DNA of 64,000 nt from positions 9,687,501 through 9,751,500 of the forward strand of contig NC_056550.1 in assembly GCF_910596095.1 (NCBI RefSeq). The letters are read 5' to 3'. The DNA is from Thunnus maccoyii. Taxonomy: Eukaryota > Chordata > Actinopteri > Scombriformes > Scombridae. The notes under the pieces were generated by a model. That model made no database searches, was not told the DNA's origin, and saw only the letters and a list, made by a program, of their open reading frames with translations. Position 1 is the first letter of the stretch. Each line of letters begins with the position of its first letter. The translations under genes and the position numbers were made by a program. This document shows positions 46,412 to 59,676 of this stretch, piece after piece.

Positions 46412-46690
46412 AGAAGTTTGTTCCCACAGGCAGATGGGCGCTGAAATATTTTCCACTTCCTCCGTCAGCTCTTCTGTCCGTTACGGCATCATCGTTGTCA
46501 GCTGCCGTGTCTCGTGTTTCACTGTATTTAAATGAACATGTGCTTCAGGAGCTTGGAGATGAAACAAAACAAAACATTAAATATGGTTACATCAGTTTGG
46601 ATTTTTTTTTTCTTCCAGCTCCACCCTGTGATTCCGATGTATAATTTCAAATGAATAAATCAATAAAGACACATGCTGTATGGTTCAGTG
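46412..46690 (+). other. ndufab1: Candidate noncoding exon 5 (3' UTR) of ndufab1
   Basis: 24 bases after the stop, AAAAG is followed by GCAAGT (46251), a strong GC-type donor. TTTTCTTCCAG (ending 46411) is a good acceptor. The resulting last exon carries AATAAA at 46654-46659 and 46662-46667. The human gene also has its 3' UTR split from the last coding exon, but retention of this short segment cannot be excluded without RNA data. Confidence 0.5.
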
Positions 46691-47614
46691 TGATTGTTGT
46701 GATATTTAGATCATGGCATGAAGAGCATTAACATGTGATTTATGTCATTGGATAAAATCAATTTCAAAATGCCAGCTTTATAAATAAGCTTTTGGAATGA
46801 TGGCCATATGTTTGAGTTTAACAGCTTGAGGGTCACAGAATCTTCTGAACCCACAACAGAGAAGTCTGCTAAATCAGCCAGTTGATCTGTAGCAAAACTC
46901 AGCACAGACACTGAATGAATAAGAGAAATTTCATAATTTATTGCCAATCCACTGAGATCAAACATTTTTATTCCAAAATTCCAGTTTCCACTGGCCTGGT
47001 GGACTAGTCTACAGGTTATGCAGTATTTTCACTATAGAAGGGACTTTTATATAGATTCATACTGTCAAAAACAGTTTAAGATCAGGATAAGCATTTGAAA
47101 ATGAGAACATTTTGGTTCCATAAAAGGGATTCGGCATTAAACATTAGTATTTATCGCACAGATCATTTGTTATGTTCTACAGTGTTTTTAAAGAAATCTT
47201 TAAATGTCTCAGGAGTATTTTTTTAAATGTAAAACTTGTTTTACATTTTTGGAAACTTGTCAATATGACCATACACAAGCTATTTCAAACTCCTATTAGG
47301 AACTATATATGTTTACTTACAGTGTAGATGTAGTCTACAAAGACAGACAGTGAGATGCACTAAATGTGGACAAAAAATTCACAGTAAGCTTGATATGTAA
47401 CAGTCAATTTGTATAATCTAAAGTCATATTTTTTACTAAAAAATGACCATAAATGGGAAGTTATCTGGCAGAATAATATAATCTGAGGAAATGGCACAGG
47501 ACAATTAGCTTAGGTTGACTTTACATAGAAATTAAAGAATTTAAATGGTTCAGAACTGTTTCACATTTCATCTTCTCTCAAAGACGTCGGGAGACAAAAA
47601 GAGTCCAGGAGGCC
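46691..47614. other. Intergenic, ndufab1 and tnrc6a tail-to-tail
   Basis: About 0.9 kb of AT-rich sequence between the ndufab1 polyA signals and the proposed tnrc6a polyA site. No coding similarity or repeat ends were seen. Confidence 0.6.
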
Positions 47615-50324
47615 ACCGCTGAGTCTTGTTAGTCTTTTATTGAGGGTTGTACCCAAGTTATACAGCTTTGTATGCCGGCTGCGGGAGCCAGAGGGTTACA
47701 AACAGTAATCAGTATACGAGTACAGCCAACAGAAGACCCACTACCTACTACTCTACACCTTAGTACAGATTCTCTTAAGAGCACTAAAATCCAGAAAAAT
47801 AAGGAGAAAAAAATACAGAACAAACCAAGCAACAAAGGAAGGAGAATAAAAAGATTAAATGAAACCAAACGAATAGACAGCATCAGAGGAGACATTCATT
47901 ATTAGAGCACACTGGAGTTGGTTTTCTATACCTTGTAATATCAGGCGACTTCGTTTTTGTCAATTGTTATACCCATACAAATAAAGATTGTCCTTCAAAA
48001 AGTGCAGTTTCCCCCGAAGTTTAAGATAAAATCCTTTGATGACCCGAGGAAGACATTTGAAAATAAAAAGGTACTTCCTGTTTTGTTTGTGAGAGAGGAA
48101 GACTTCCTCTCGTTGATTATAGACACTGTACGTTTATATTCTCATATATATATATATTTATATTATATATATAGTTTCAACAGTCTCCCAAAGCAATGTG
48201 CATAATAGGTTTACAGGTGATCCAACTACACACTGTGGATTGATAGAATCTCTATAAAAAACATTGTAGTTGTGTAAAATTTGCAGTTTCACCGGCCTCA
48301 CTCCTCTCGGCTTATCGAGGAGACAAGCTGTGAAAGTAAAGAAATGGACTTTGCAAATCTTAACCTGTCCTCCTCTCCTGCTACAACTGGCCCGACGGTT
48401 GCTAGGTAATAAAGGTTTTTCAGTTTTTATTATTATTAGTAGTAGTAGTACTAGCAGTACGATTCAACGATGGCACAACATGTTTGAGGAATATTATTGG
48501 GAATCCCATCTCAGCTGTATTTTTAAAAAAACTTTTTTGGGATTTTTTTTTTTAAAAGAAAGCAAAAAACCCAAGGTGGACATGGAAGCCTGGGTTCAAC
48601 ACTCCACTGCATAGTCTCTCTGAGCGACACCCACCCCGCCCCCTCTAAGCTGTACCCACCCCGGTAACCCACCCGCCCCACCCACATCTTTGTGCTGGTT
48701 AGACTAAAGCTTTTCAGGGTTTGTGTGTATTCATACTAAATGTAAAATGACAAAAAAGACAGCAGATTCTCACAGTTTTTGTTTTTGTTTTTTTTTTTGT
48801 TTGTTTTGTTTTTTGTTTTTTTGTTTTTTTAATGTGTGTAAAGTCAAAAAAAATAGCCTTAGCGCTTTTGATCGACAGTAGGAGCCGTTGGGTGTGTGTT
48901 ATGATATAATATAGCATTTGCTCACAGGATAGTTAAGTCAAGAGAAAAACAAAGAGTCACATTATTTTTCTTAAATATTAAAAAGTAGTAGAGTATCACC
49001 AGCCAGCTTCCCTCCTCTCCTACACTCTTTTCCTTCCTTCCTCCCCTCTTCTGGCCCTGTCGGGAAGCTGCTTGGCAGCCCTGGGGATTGTACATTGCTC
49101 GTGGTGGTTTTCACTTACTGAAAAAGGTTTTCCTCACATCATCCTTTTGCAAATGACATTTTTCTTCAAGCATTTAACATTGTCCAGCTTTTTAAATACA
49201 CATACACACACATACATGACAACAACCCCCCTCCCCCCCCCCACCCCCCCCCCCCTCCCAAAAAAAGTATCGATCCCTTTCCTTCCCTCTCACCCTCCCT
49301 CCTCAATTTGGCATGATAATGTGTTCGAACATACACTTTTTCTGCACGAGACTGGGTTTTTGCATCTTCCCACACACACACAAACACACACACTCTGACA
49401 CTAACAGTAGATCGGACGAGACGGAAACAGAGCGAGATTTAAGCTGGGAACCTAAACAGTAACATGAACATTAATGAGAGGCGTTTTACAGACGTTGCTT
49501 GTCCCTTCTCTAACAGCAGAGCAATGCTGCCTCCTGAGCTGCTGACCAGAGCTCAGTTTTGTCCCGCTAATGGTTAAAATAAGGATACTGAGGAGGGACA
49601 AAACTGCTCCCACGTCAGCGCTAGGAAAGACGCATAGCTAAAATCAGAATGAACGAAGTGTAAAATAATTTCATCAAGAGCGGAAAGGGAATAAAGACTA
49701 TTTAGAGTTAACTTGCCTCCTGTCAGTTTTGCGTTTTCCTCTCCTGTAGTTAAGCTTAGGAGTTGGAGAGGGAGAGCTGATCCTGGATAAGCCAGCAAAG
49801 AGGCAAGTGTAACCCTGTGTCCCTGAAAAGCCAGGAAGAACCAGCCGATCACAAGTCACTTCCCCTTTGCCTGAGTCACTACAGGCCAATGAGAAGCCTC
49901 GCCTCGTTTCAGTCAAGCTCAAGATGCGAGCATCTCCACGGCAACAGCCACCAATCTATCATCATGACAACCAGGTGTGGTCAAAACAGTAGTTGAATAC
50001 TTATTCAAATATGAAAAAACGACGAGCGTCGGTTGCTGTATTTGATTTTCTGTGCGGTGGTTCCATGTTTTTTTTTTTGAGGCTGATCAGGTGCCGGAGA
50101 AGGCGGATCGAGGCTTCGGCCTTCACGTATAACTTTTTTTTTTTAAAAACCGTTTTCAGCTACATTCTGGCTCAGTGCAGGCGGCGTGGCGAGGTCGCCG
50201 ACTGACTGGCCGGCCCAGTGAACAGGGAGAGGTAAACCTGGAGAGGACGACTCACACCCTCCCTATTCTCTCGCTCCCTCACTGGGACCAACAAAAGCAC
50301 CATCTTCTCTAGTCACAGCGCACA

Positions 50325-50363
<39 letters not shown>

Positions 50364-51243
50364 TCCACTTCAGTTGAGAACATGTAGACACACACACTTT
50401 ACCCTGTCACAATACTGTCACAGACACACCTTCTCCCTCAGACAGACCTGAAAATCCAAACTACACTGCCGCCGCCTGTCTGACCCTCCATCTCGGCTTT
50501 GCTCCCCACTCGCTCTGCCTTTTCCTCTAATCCACCCAAGTGCAAAATCCAAGGCTCCTCAGTTCAATTTGTCAATTAAGTTACTCAAAAAACAAATGAC
50601 AAACATGGTTCAGATGTTCCACTTGATAACATTTGTTAAACAAGACCAAAAAAAACACAAATAAGAGATATATATATAGTTTAAGCAAAAAAAATCTGGA
50701 ATTAAGTAAACTAATCTTTTGTATGATTGAATTATTTGGTAGAGAGCAGTTCAATACTGGCACACACCACTGTCAAGTCTGGCTAATACTCAAGATTCTG
50801 TCTCACTACATATGCTTTGAAGCTGTTAAATATTCACGACTAAACTTAAAAACACAACTAAAGCCAACGTTTGTAGTACTTCTGAAATAAAAACCTATAT
50901 CGGAGGGGGAAAACACACGCACACACAACAGGCTTAACACAGAATAATTTCACAATGAAGAAAAGAAATTAAGGTCCATGGCTTCGCGCTAATGCTGACT
51001 TCTCGTTCACGCACTCTCTGAAGCTTTTGTTTTTCCCCGAATATTTGTGCATCATAGTAACTACACGATCACTGCTAGATAGGTAAAATCTATTATTTCA
51101 CACGTGTATCTTGTCGACAAACACCACTGGTGGATTTACATTCACGCTGTTCTCCCACACTCATGCAGCCCCCCGCCCTCCCTCCCTTAAACCCCTTCCC
51201 CTCCAGCGGTAGAACTCACATCTGCCGGTACAGAGTATCCTAT

Positions 51244-51274
<31 letters not shown>

Positions 51275-53451
51275 ACGATTCATCAGGTCAAGAACTTCAG
51301 ATGAGTACCCCCCCCCCTCCCCCTCCCAAAAGAAAAAAAAAGAAAAAAGAAAAAAAAAAAAAACAGTTCAACAATACAATCATATTCTATTTGTAAACAG
51401 GTAGAAGCCACTTGACTTGTTGTTGCATCTTCGGACACAATTAGGATCAAGGCAATGAAATGTGGACGACTTTTGCACTGTTAAAATATTATCTTCAACC
51501 AAAACAAGATTTGTAAAGTTTTTCTTCTTTCCTTTTTTTTTCAAAACACCATTTGTGGCAATGAGAGCGATTAAAAAGAAAAAAAAAAAAGAAAAAAAAA
51601 AGCAAGTCATAGTTCGCATTTTGTTGTTCTTAATGAAACATTTAAAACATTTTTTGTGAGACACGGGAAAAAAAAGAAAAAGAAAAAAAAAAAAAAAAAA
51701 CGCCTCTCTGTAGGCCATGTGAGAGGCTACAGTATGCATAGATACAGATTCGCCTTTCTCTTGGTTTATAAGTCCGACAAGACAGAACATTTCCACTGAC
51801 AGTCACACACTCACACAATAAACACTCCCCACTTTTGATTTTTACATCAGTGGAGCGGAGGAGTGGAGGAGAGGAGGAGGAGGAGGAGAGAGGGAGCGTT
51901 GGGATTTATAAAGCCCGTCCTCCAACCCCCACACACTCAAGGACCCCCCCTCCCTCAAAAGACAGCATATTGAAAGCAGTGTGTTGAGCTTCTCCAGCTT
52001 AAAGCAGTTATTTGGCAGAGAAAAAAAAAAAAAACTTACAGACCTATACATAGTTTTCAGTGCTAGAAGTTGGATTTTCCTTTCCTACAAGGAGTAGTAG
52101 TTTTTTTTTTTATTCAACTACAAGGGGGGGAAAACTGGCTTGATTTCCTGAGAACCATTGCTGGTTATTTAGCAGACAAAGAGGAATAGTTCAAATAACC
52201 AACGCCATGGCCAAAAACACTGATCCGAATTCCCAGAGTTACAAAGCATCGTCTTCATCCTCAATAAGAGTTTAAATTTTTTTGTCATTTTTCTATTCGT
52301 TTTATACATTTTTTAAAGGTTTTTTTTTCGTTTTATCTTTATTTTTTTGTGTATTTTCTGTTTTATTCCATCTTCTCTTTAAAATGAAGAATGAACACAC
52401 GTTCCGCCTCCTAAGTCTTGTAAACAAGAGGTTGCAGTGTGGCACCTCCAAAACATTGAAAGCCTATTCTGAAAGTGCTGTTCCCCCCCTGCCCACTAGG
52501 GGGCTTGTGGGAGGGCTTGCTAGATAGGCCCTGCCCCCCTACATTAGGGTGAGCGGGGCTTGCTAGTCCCAGCTGCGGCTACAGTCCTTTGCACTGCAGA
52601 GCTCAACGTTCTTTAGTTTTAAAACAAAATTGGTGCAATACTTTTTAATGTCACTTTTACTATCACCAGATAATCCTCCTAAGTCAGCTTTTATTCTTCT
52701 TTTAACTATCTGTTGATCTTGAACTCCACGACAACGCAGTAAGGTAGGCGTGCCAAGGCAGAGAGGAGCGCACACATACTCTCACACACGCAATCACACA
52801 CACACACGCACACACACAAAGTACTTCCACACACACACGTGCGCGTGCACACGCATACACACATACGGTAAGGACCTCAATGAGTAAACAGCTACACTGG
52901 AAAAACTGGCTGCTCCCTCTATATTGCAGATTATATATACTGAGAAAAAACCACATTCAGTGCAAAGTTAAAAAAGCTCATTCTCCAACATTGTCAGCAA
53001 ACAAATGCAAAAAAAAAAAAAAAAAAAAAACGAAAACAAAAAGAAAACGTTAAAAATAAAAAGAATTGGAATTCAAATAAACATGACGAATGAAACAAAA
53101 AATATATATATAATAATGAGCTCGATTGAAGCTTTTTTCGGTCTGAAAGAGCACTACCTGGAAGCAAATATCCATCCGTTCACATTATAGAATTGGCCTG
53201 CATGATTCAAGTATTCCGACTGATATGTTTTTGGGCTAAAACAAAGTGGACATATGTGCAGAGAGAGAAACGTAACTTGTTTTCCACAGGGGAGACCCCG
53301 TTTTGTTGAATATCTTGTAAGTGAGAAAGAGTCCAACTAGTGCCATTGCGTTTATAACTACTTTTTTTTTTTTTTTTTCAATATTTTCTTCTGCTGATTA
53401 TTGATAATTCTCTACTGACCCTTCCCCCAACCTGTTTGATTGGCAGGCGGT
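47615..53451 (-). other. tnrc6a: tnrc6a 3' UTR, about 5.8 kb
   Basis: From the stop codon (53454-53452) leftward there is no further coding similarity. The first convincing minus-strand AATAAA is at 47636-47641. The stretch is rich in A/T homopolymers (for example around 48780-48830, 51330-51365, 51580-51605, 51665-51700, 53008-53030), C-rich runs (49220-49260) and (CA)n tracts (about 50328-50362, 51245-51280, 52780-52865). Alternative internal polyA sites are likely. Confidence 0.6.
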
Positions 53452-56400
53452 TCACATGGTGTCCCCACCCCCTGTCAGGTGATCCACCGGGAGGAAGGAG
53501 CTGATTGGAGAAGGGCTGCTGATCCTCCCCGCCTCGGTGCCACTGGGTGTCCCCCACAGGCTACTGGAATAGTTGGGCCCGCCCCAGAGGGAGGAGCTAT
53601 GGAGATCGCTGCTGTTCCATTGGTTAGGTTCAGGAGCGCGGCTGGGAAAGGGGTGGGGCTGATCCATTCTGCTCTGAGAGGAGCCAATGGCCTGCCAGCC
53701 AGAGGAGGAAGTGGCCAATGACTGCCCTTGTGCAAAGAAACGGTTGATTTCCTCCTCGCTGGCAAACTCAGCCAGAATAGTAGTGTTCCCCAAAACACAC
53801 CTGCAGAGATACAATACAACAGTGAGTAATGATGCCATCAGCTTCAGGAGCAGAACTGAGTGAACTACTGAACAAGCTAGTTAAAAGTGCCATTATGACC
53901 TTTAAATACAGAATGGTTGCTTTAATACAGAACTATAAGGGAAAGGTTGAGAGTGTATGTGTGATGTCCTTACATGTGCAGGCTCTTCTGGGCCTTGGCA
54001 GCCTCATCCTTGGAGCTGTAGCATACCACAGCGTTACCATGCGGCAGGTTGAGGTGGAATGTGATCAGAGGGCCGTGCTGCATGCACAGGGTCCTCAGGG
54101 TAGAGCCGTCAATCTGTGACACAAACACACAGAGACAGAGGATAAACAATTTGTTGCATGCACATAAAATAGAAGAAAATACACTTGAAGCACAAAAATA
54201 TGCTTCCGGTTATGGTTACGCACAAACAGCACAAGTGAAGCCTGTAAACACAGCTGTATTGACTAAAAATGAAGCATATCTGTGCATGAGACAGACAACT
54301 GAAAAACATGGCTCAAACACTGAGAAAACACTGAAAGTTGTTCAGTTAGAAATACAAATTATAAAAACATTAAAATACTAATTTCTACACAGATTAAATG
54401 TTACATTTTACTTTGGATTTATAGACCTTTTCCATGCTTCTCCACAAGAACTGTTGTTGTTTTCAGCAGGAGCATAATGTAACGTAGTGTCACTTCACTC
54501 ACCAGAGGAAAGAGGGGAAATATCTAAAGGTGTGATGAACTCCTGTAATAAGAGTGCTACACATACCACATGCATTTATATATTTGTGTGTGTGTGTGTT
54601 TGTTGGAGTACCTGAGGTGTGAGATTTTTCAGAACAAGCCATTGGGTTCTCCCTGAGCTGCTGCTGTCACCCCAACTGGAACCTGCCAACACACACAGTG
54701 GAATTTAGATAAAATGCACAAGTGCAAATATAAAAAGGTATAACAAGTCAGAGGTACATGTTAGAAGTGTCTAGCCATGTAACATGGATGAAATACAGCA
54801 ACTGTCTCACATCTAGAGCACTTCCTGCATTTATACACCAAAAAAAAAAAGTCAGTCATTTTTCCTTTGTGTGACAGAATAATGACAAATACAGTTCCCA
54901 GTTACTGGAACATAAACAGTACTACAGGTAGCTGTATAATGTATGTGTCTCCTTCCTTTCTCACCAGGTGTGTATCTGGACTCAGTGGAGCCCCACCCCC
55001 CCAGTCTCAGGGCAGAGCTGTCCCAGCTGGAGGAGGCAGGGCTGGGCTTCAGGCTGGTGAGGCCGGGTGGCGGTCTGGAGGGGGCCGCCACAGACAGCGC
55101 CTTGGGAGGCAGGGGGACCTTCCACAGCTCATGGGCCAGGGAGGAGTTAGACACAGAACCGCCGCTGGGAGACCACTTTGACTCACTGGGTCTGGCTGCA
55201 AGGACAGAGGACAGCAAAGTGAAACCTTTTACATCAAGGGAAAGGAGGTCTGTAGGTTTTAATTTAATCATTTATCTCTCATCTATCAATGTGATTTGAT
55301 TTGACTGTTGTCACTCTGGATATACTCGACATATTAACGTTTTAAAGTTCGTTGAGATGATTCGGCCTGAGAGGTGAAGGAAATTGGAAAAGATTGCAAG
55401 AGCTGAATTACAAGAAGGAATGCACACCTGAAGTGCTTTGTGCTGTACTGGTGAGGGAACCGCTGTGGCTGGAGGCACGAATGGATGACCAGGCACTGTT
55501 AGAAGGCATCGTGGTGTTCAGTGATGAGGATGGCCCTGAGCGACATAAAGAGAAGGGTTAGTGCATGTCAGTGTGTTTAGGTTGTTGTTTTAAAAATTTG
55601 AATCCAGCATCTAAACTGCTCCTAAAACTCGAATGCTTTCAAATCTCTTGGATATATTCAGTTTTAGTATTCCAACATTTTTATGCAACAAAAATTATAT
55701 ATAACTTGATATACAAGACGTAAAACATTAAGACTGAACTGAGATCTGTAATGGGCAGAAAGACTGTAATCCACCTGCAGTTACAACCTGATAATGACAT
55801 CTCAACAGCATAGCAGTTGTTTTAATATTACAATTTCATTGAAAACAAGTTACCACTCAGGAAAAGACATCCCTAAAATTGTACAAAGTGGTGTTTCTTT
55901 CTCTAACAAACGATCTTTAGTCGAGCAAACAGTGGCTTCCTGGCATCACCAACCAACTGATGAAATGAATGAGTTAGCTACAGTCGAGCCAGTAATAGTT
56001 GTCCTTTCAACTGCTAAAACTAAAAAGGAAAAGCTCACTGCCTTAAAGTTTTACATGGTGATAATTGCTAATGAAAAGAAAAAAGGAGATAAAAGATTGG
56101 AATTTACCAACTTAGTACCAGAAACAAAATGTAACCAGTGAACAAAACTCAACCTTAGTCTGTGTTCATGTTCTGCCATGTGTGTGACCTACCGTTGTTC
56201 CTGTCCCTGAGGTGGTCTGTGTCGCGGACGGTGTTGATGGAGAGGTTGTTGATGACACTGCCGGGGGTCACATAAGGGTCAGTCTCAGGGTCAATGTTGG
56301 GGTAACCTTTCCAAGGCTCCCCGGGCCGGAACTCTACAGACACAAATACACACACACACAGCAATTAGCAATTTTCAATGCAAACACCTTTCTTCTATTT

Positions 56401-59400
56401 GTGTTTTTATATGTGAACGCTGGTGTACCTGGGGGCCAGGTGACAGTGTTTCCATGGGGCGGGGGGGAGTTGGCACGGGGCGGCCAGCCATCGCCCACCG
56501 AGCCCATTGATTGGCCGGGAGGACTCAGGGGAGATGGGCCAGGAGACAGGAAGTCATAGAAGGGAGAGTCCTCCAGACGCAGCCCAGACGACATAGCACC
56601 TGTGGGACGAACGCACACAGCTGTAAAGATACAATCACATAAACTAAAACCAATTGGTTTGATTATACTACTGTATGCAAGGATCCAACAAGTTTACACC
56701 ACCATGCCATCACAATAACTCAACAATTATTAAATTTCTTAAGGATCATTTTAAAAAACATATCAGCATATTTGCATCATTTATTTTTTAATCATGTAAG
56801 GCTGGCAACTAGGTTTCAATGGCCACAAAGTATATATAGTGGGGTCCAATAGTCTGAGACCACATTGAAAATATCTAATATCCAATTCTCAGGAGAAGAA
56901 ACAAGACCAAATGCTTGGGGATGGGGTAAGAAATATTTACTGATGAATCCAAGTTTGGCATTTATGGAAGTAACAGAAGGGTGTATGTAAGGAGACAAAC
57001 AGGAGGATGATACTGCAGTGTATCAAACTAACGGTGAAACATGGTGATGGGAATATTCAAGTCTGGGGGTGTTTTGCCTACTCTGGAGTTGACACAGGGA
57101 TACAGAGACATGCTCTACCCTCTGGTTTGCATCTTTGTGGAGAGGGATTCATACTGCAGCAGGATAATGACCCCAAATGCACCTCAAAGCTTTGCAAAAA
57201 ATACTGAAGACCAAGAAGTCCTGACAGTCATGGACTTTCCTCCACAGTCACCTGACCTCAACCCCATTGAACATTTATGGTTTCAGTTGAAGACTGAGAA
57301 AACAAAGTATTCTGTGACATCACAAGAAGCTCTTTGGAACATTGTCAAATCATGCTGGGATAACATGGGTCATCAGGTTTTGCACAAACGTGTGGAGTCC
57401 ATGCCAGTTCGAGTGCATACTGTCTTTAAAGCAAAAGGGGGACATACTAAATACTAAGATATTCTGAAATTCATTTACATTTTTCAAAGATTCAACTTTT
57501 CACTCAAATTGTTAAGCTGATATGATCATTTGAAATGAAATGAATTAGTATTACATTCGAGAAAACTGCAAAATTATATTTATATAAATTATATTTTCTA
57601 AATCTATCAGCTGTTTTCACATATATAACAAACGTTTCTTTAAAATAAAAATGGGCCCTTTCTGTTTCTAGCTTGATGCTACAAGCATGTACTGTCACAA
57701 AAACAAACAGGTTCTTCTGTACCAGGTTTGCTGTTCTGCTCCAGAGGGTCAGTAGCCCAAAGTTTCTTCAGTCTGGACTGGGGTGGCTCTTTGTAGTTCA
57801 CAGCTCCACCACCACTACCACCACCAACACCCATGTCCAGGGATACATTCAGGTTAGAGTTCAAGCCTGATGGGAAGGATGGAGGAATAGAGGAAATAGC
57901 AGAGAGAGAAAAAAAATGTCAGTCACTCACTTAGTGACATAACAAAATAATTTACATCATTCAAATACATTGTATAATAAATATTTTACATTCCCTTGAA
58001 TGAGAAAGTCTAAAGTTTTAATTGGTACTGTACATGTAAGTGAGATGATAGTTAGATAACATACTTAAAGGGAAGTTGCTGAAGGATCCAAGAGCGGCAG
58101 CATCCTTCTGCATGTCAGGGGTATTGTGGGACATGTAGTTATCCATGTACGGTTTGAGGGGTGGGGGCTGCTTCAGCAGGGAGGGGTCCAGGTGTCGTGG
58201 CGGCTGCATCATTGATGGAGACGAACCAATAGGACGTGTCTAAGGACAGGAGATGAAACAACTGATGAGGCAACCCCAAAGACACTAAACACACTAAAGT
58301 ATCCTGGAATAAAAACTCTTAAATTGCGGTTAAAATGACGCAGGATTCAGGGACAAACACACACCTGTTCAGTCTGTCGTCCCACAGGCATGGCTCTCTG
58401 GCTCTGAGCCTTCTGCTGTTGCTGCTGCTGCTGTTGCTGCTGCTGGAGGAGAAGACGCTGTGGACAGAGAAAGGTAAAAGTGGGGGAAAAAAGTAAATAA
58501 AAGCTGATCTGCCTCTTTTCAGTTCACAGAAATAAGCACTTGTCAGTTAGTTAGGTACTATAAATGTGGATCTTGGAATACTCCGATACAGTTTCAAGTG
58601 TCTCATCTTTGTTGCTTACAAACTGCACCAATTAACATCAGCATCTCAGTGCAACACAGCACTGAATATAAAACTAAAACCATGCTATATTTTGACACCA
58701 GAAATTTTTATTTCATTTTTTTCCATCCCTGTATGTATGTGTGTGTGTTCAAGTGTTTCCATCAATCTACCTGTAACTGGCTGATCTGGTTGAGCTGTGA
58801 CAGCTGGTTGAGTTGGGAGAGTTGGTTGAGCACAGCCACCTGCTGAGGGCCAAACAGAGGGTTCAGGCCTCCGTTACCTCCTGGGTACTTCAACAGGGAT
58901 GGAGGGACCTGAACACAGACAAGATTTTGGTTTTAGTTGCCATTATGACATTCAAGTTTTTTTTTTATTTTATGTTAAACACAAATAAAACAAGAGCAGG
59001 AGAGAGTGAAAGGGGATGGCAAAACTAATAACATATTTAGTATGTTTGGTTGAAGACTTCTGCTGGAAAATGCAGTTTCTCTCTTACATCTTCTTCAGCA
59101 GGTGTCTCACCATTATCTAGAAATTGTTTTACATTGTAAAATTGTCAATGTCAATAATTACATAACGAATTGATGACTAAACAAACTAATGTTTGCCAGA
59201 GGTTCTTACATTACATTTGATTGACATCACTGATTGCAAATAAAATAACCCAAATGATCAACTAATGAGATGATTCTTTTACTGTTTTTGTCCTCTGGAT
59301 CATCCCTCTTTTCCTAACAGACATGGCATTTTCCTACCTTTTCTCAAGCACTAACAACATTTAAAATTATGAGATGAAATCTTTTTGGTCTAAAACATAA

Positions 59401-59629
59401 TGAGCAGTAGAGCAATGGCAGCTGTGTTGCAGCCCAGTTAAAGAAATATCAATGAAATGAAAACAAGAAATGTTTTTTGTGTATGTGTGTTACCTGAGAG
59501 GGCAGGATGGGCGGAGGCACTTGGTTACGAAGGTTGGGTTGGGGGGGGACCTGGGACTGGGGGCCGCCACGGCCCTGTGCTACACTGCTGCCACCCAACA
59601 TAGGGTTTACATTCTAAGCAAGGAAGACA

Positions 59630-59676
<47 letters not shown>

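Noticed and set aside
53475-53819. Alternative minus-strand frame of about 114 residues over the last tnrc6a exon
   Set aside because: It overlaps the conserved TNRC6A C-terminal frame and shows no family resemblance; it is a shadow frame.
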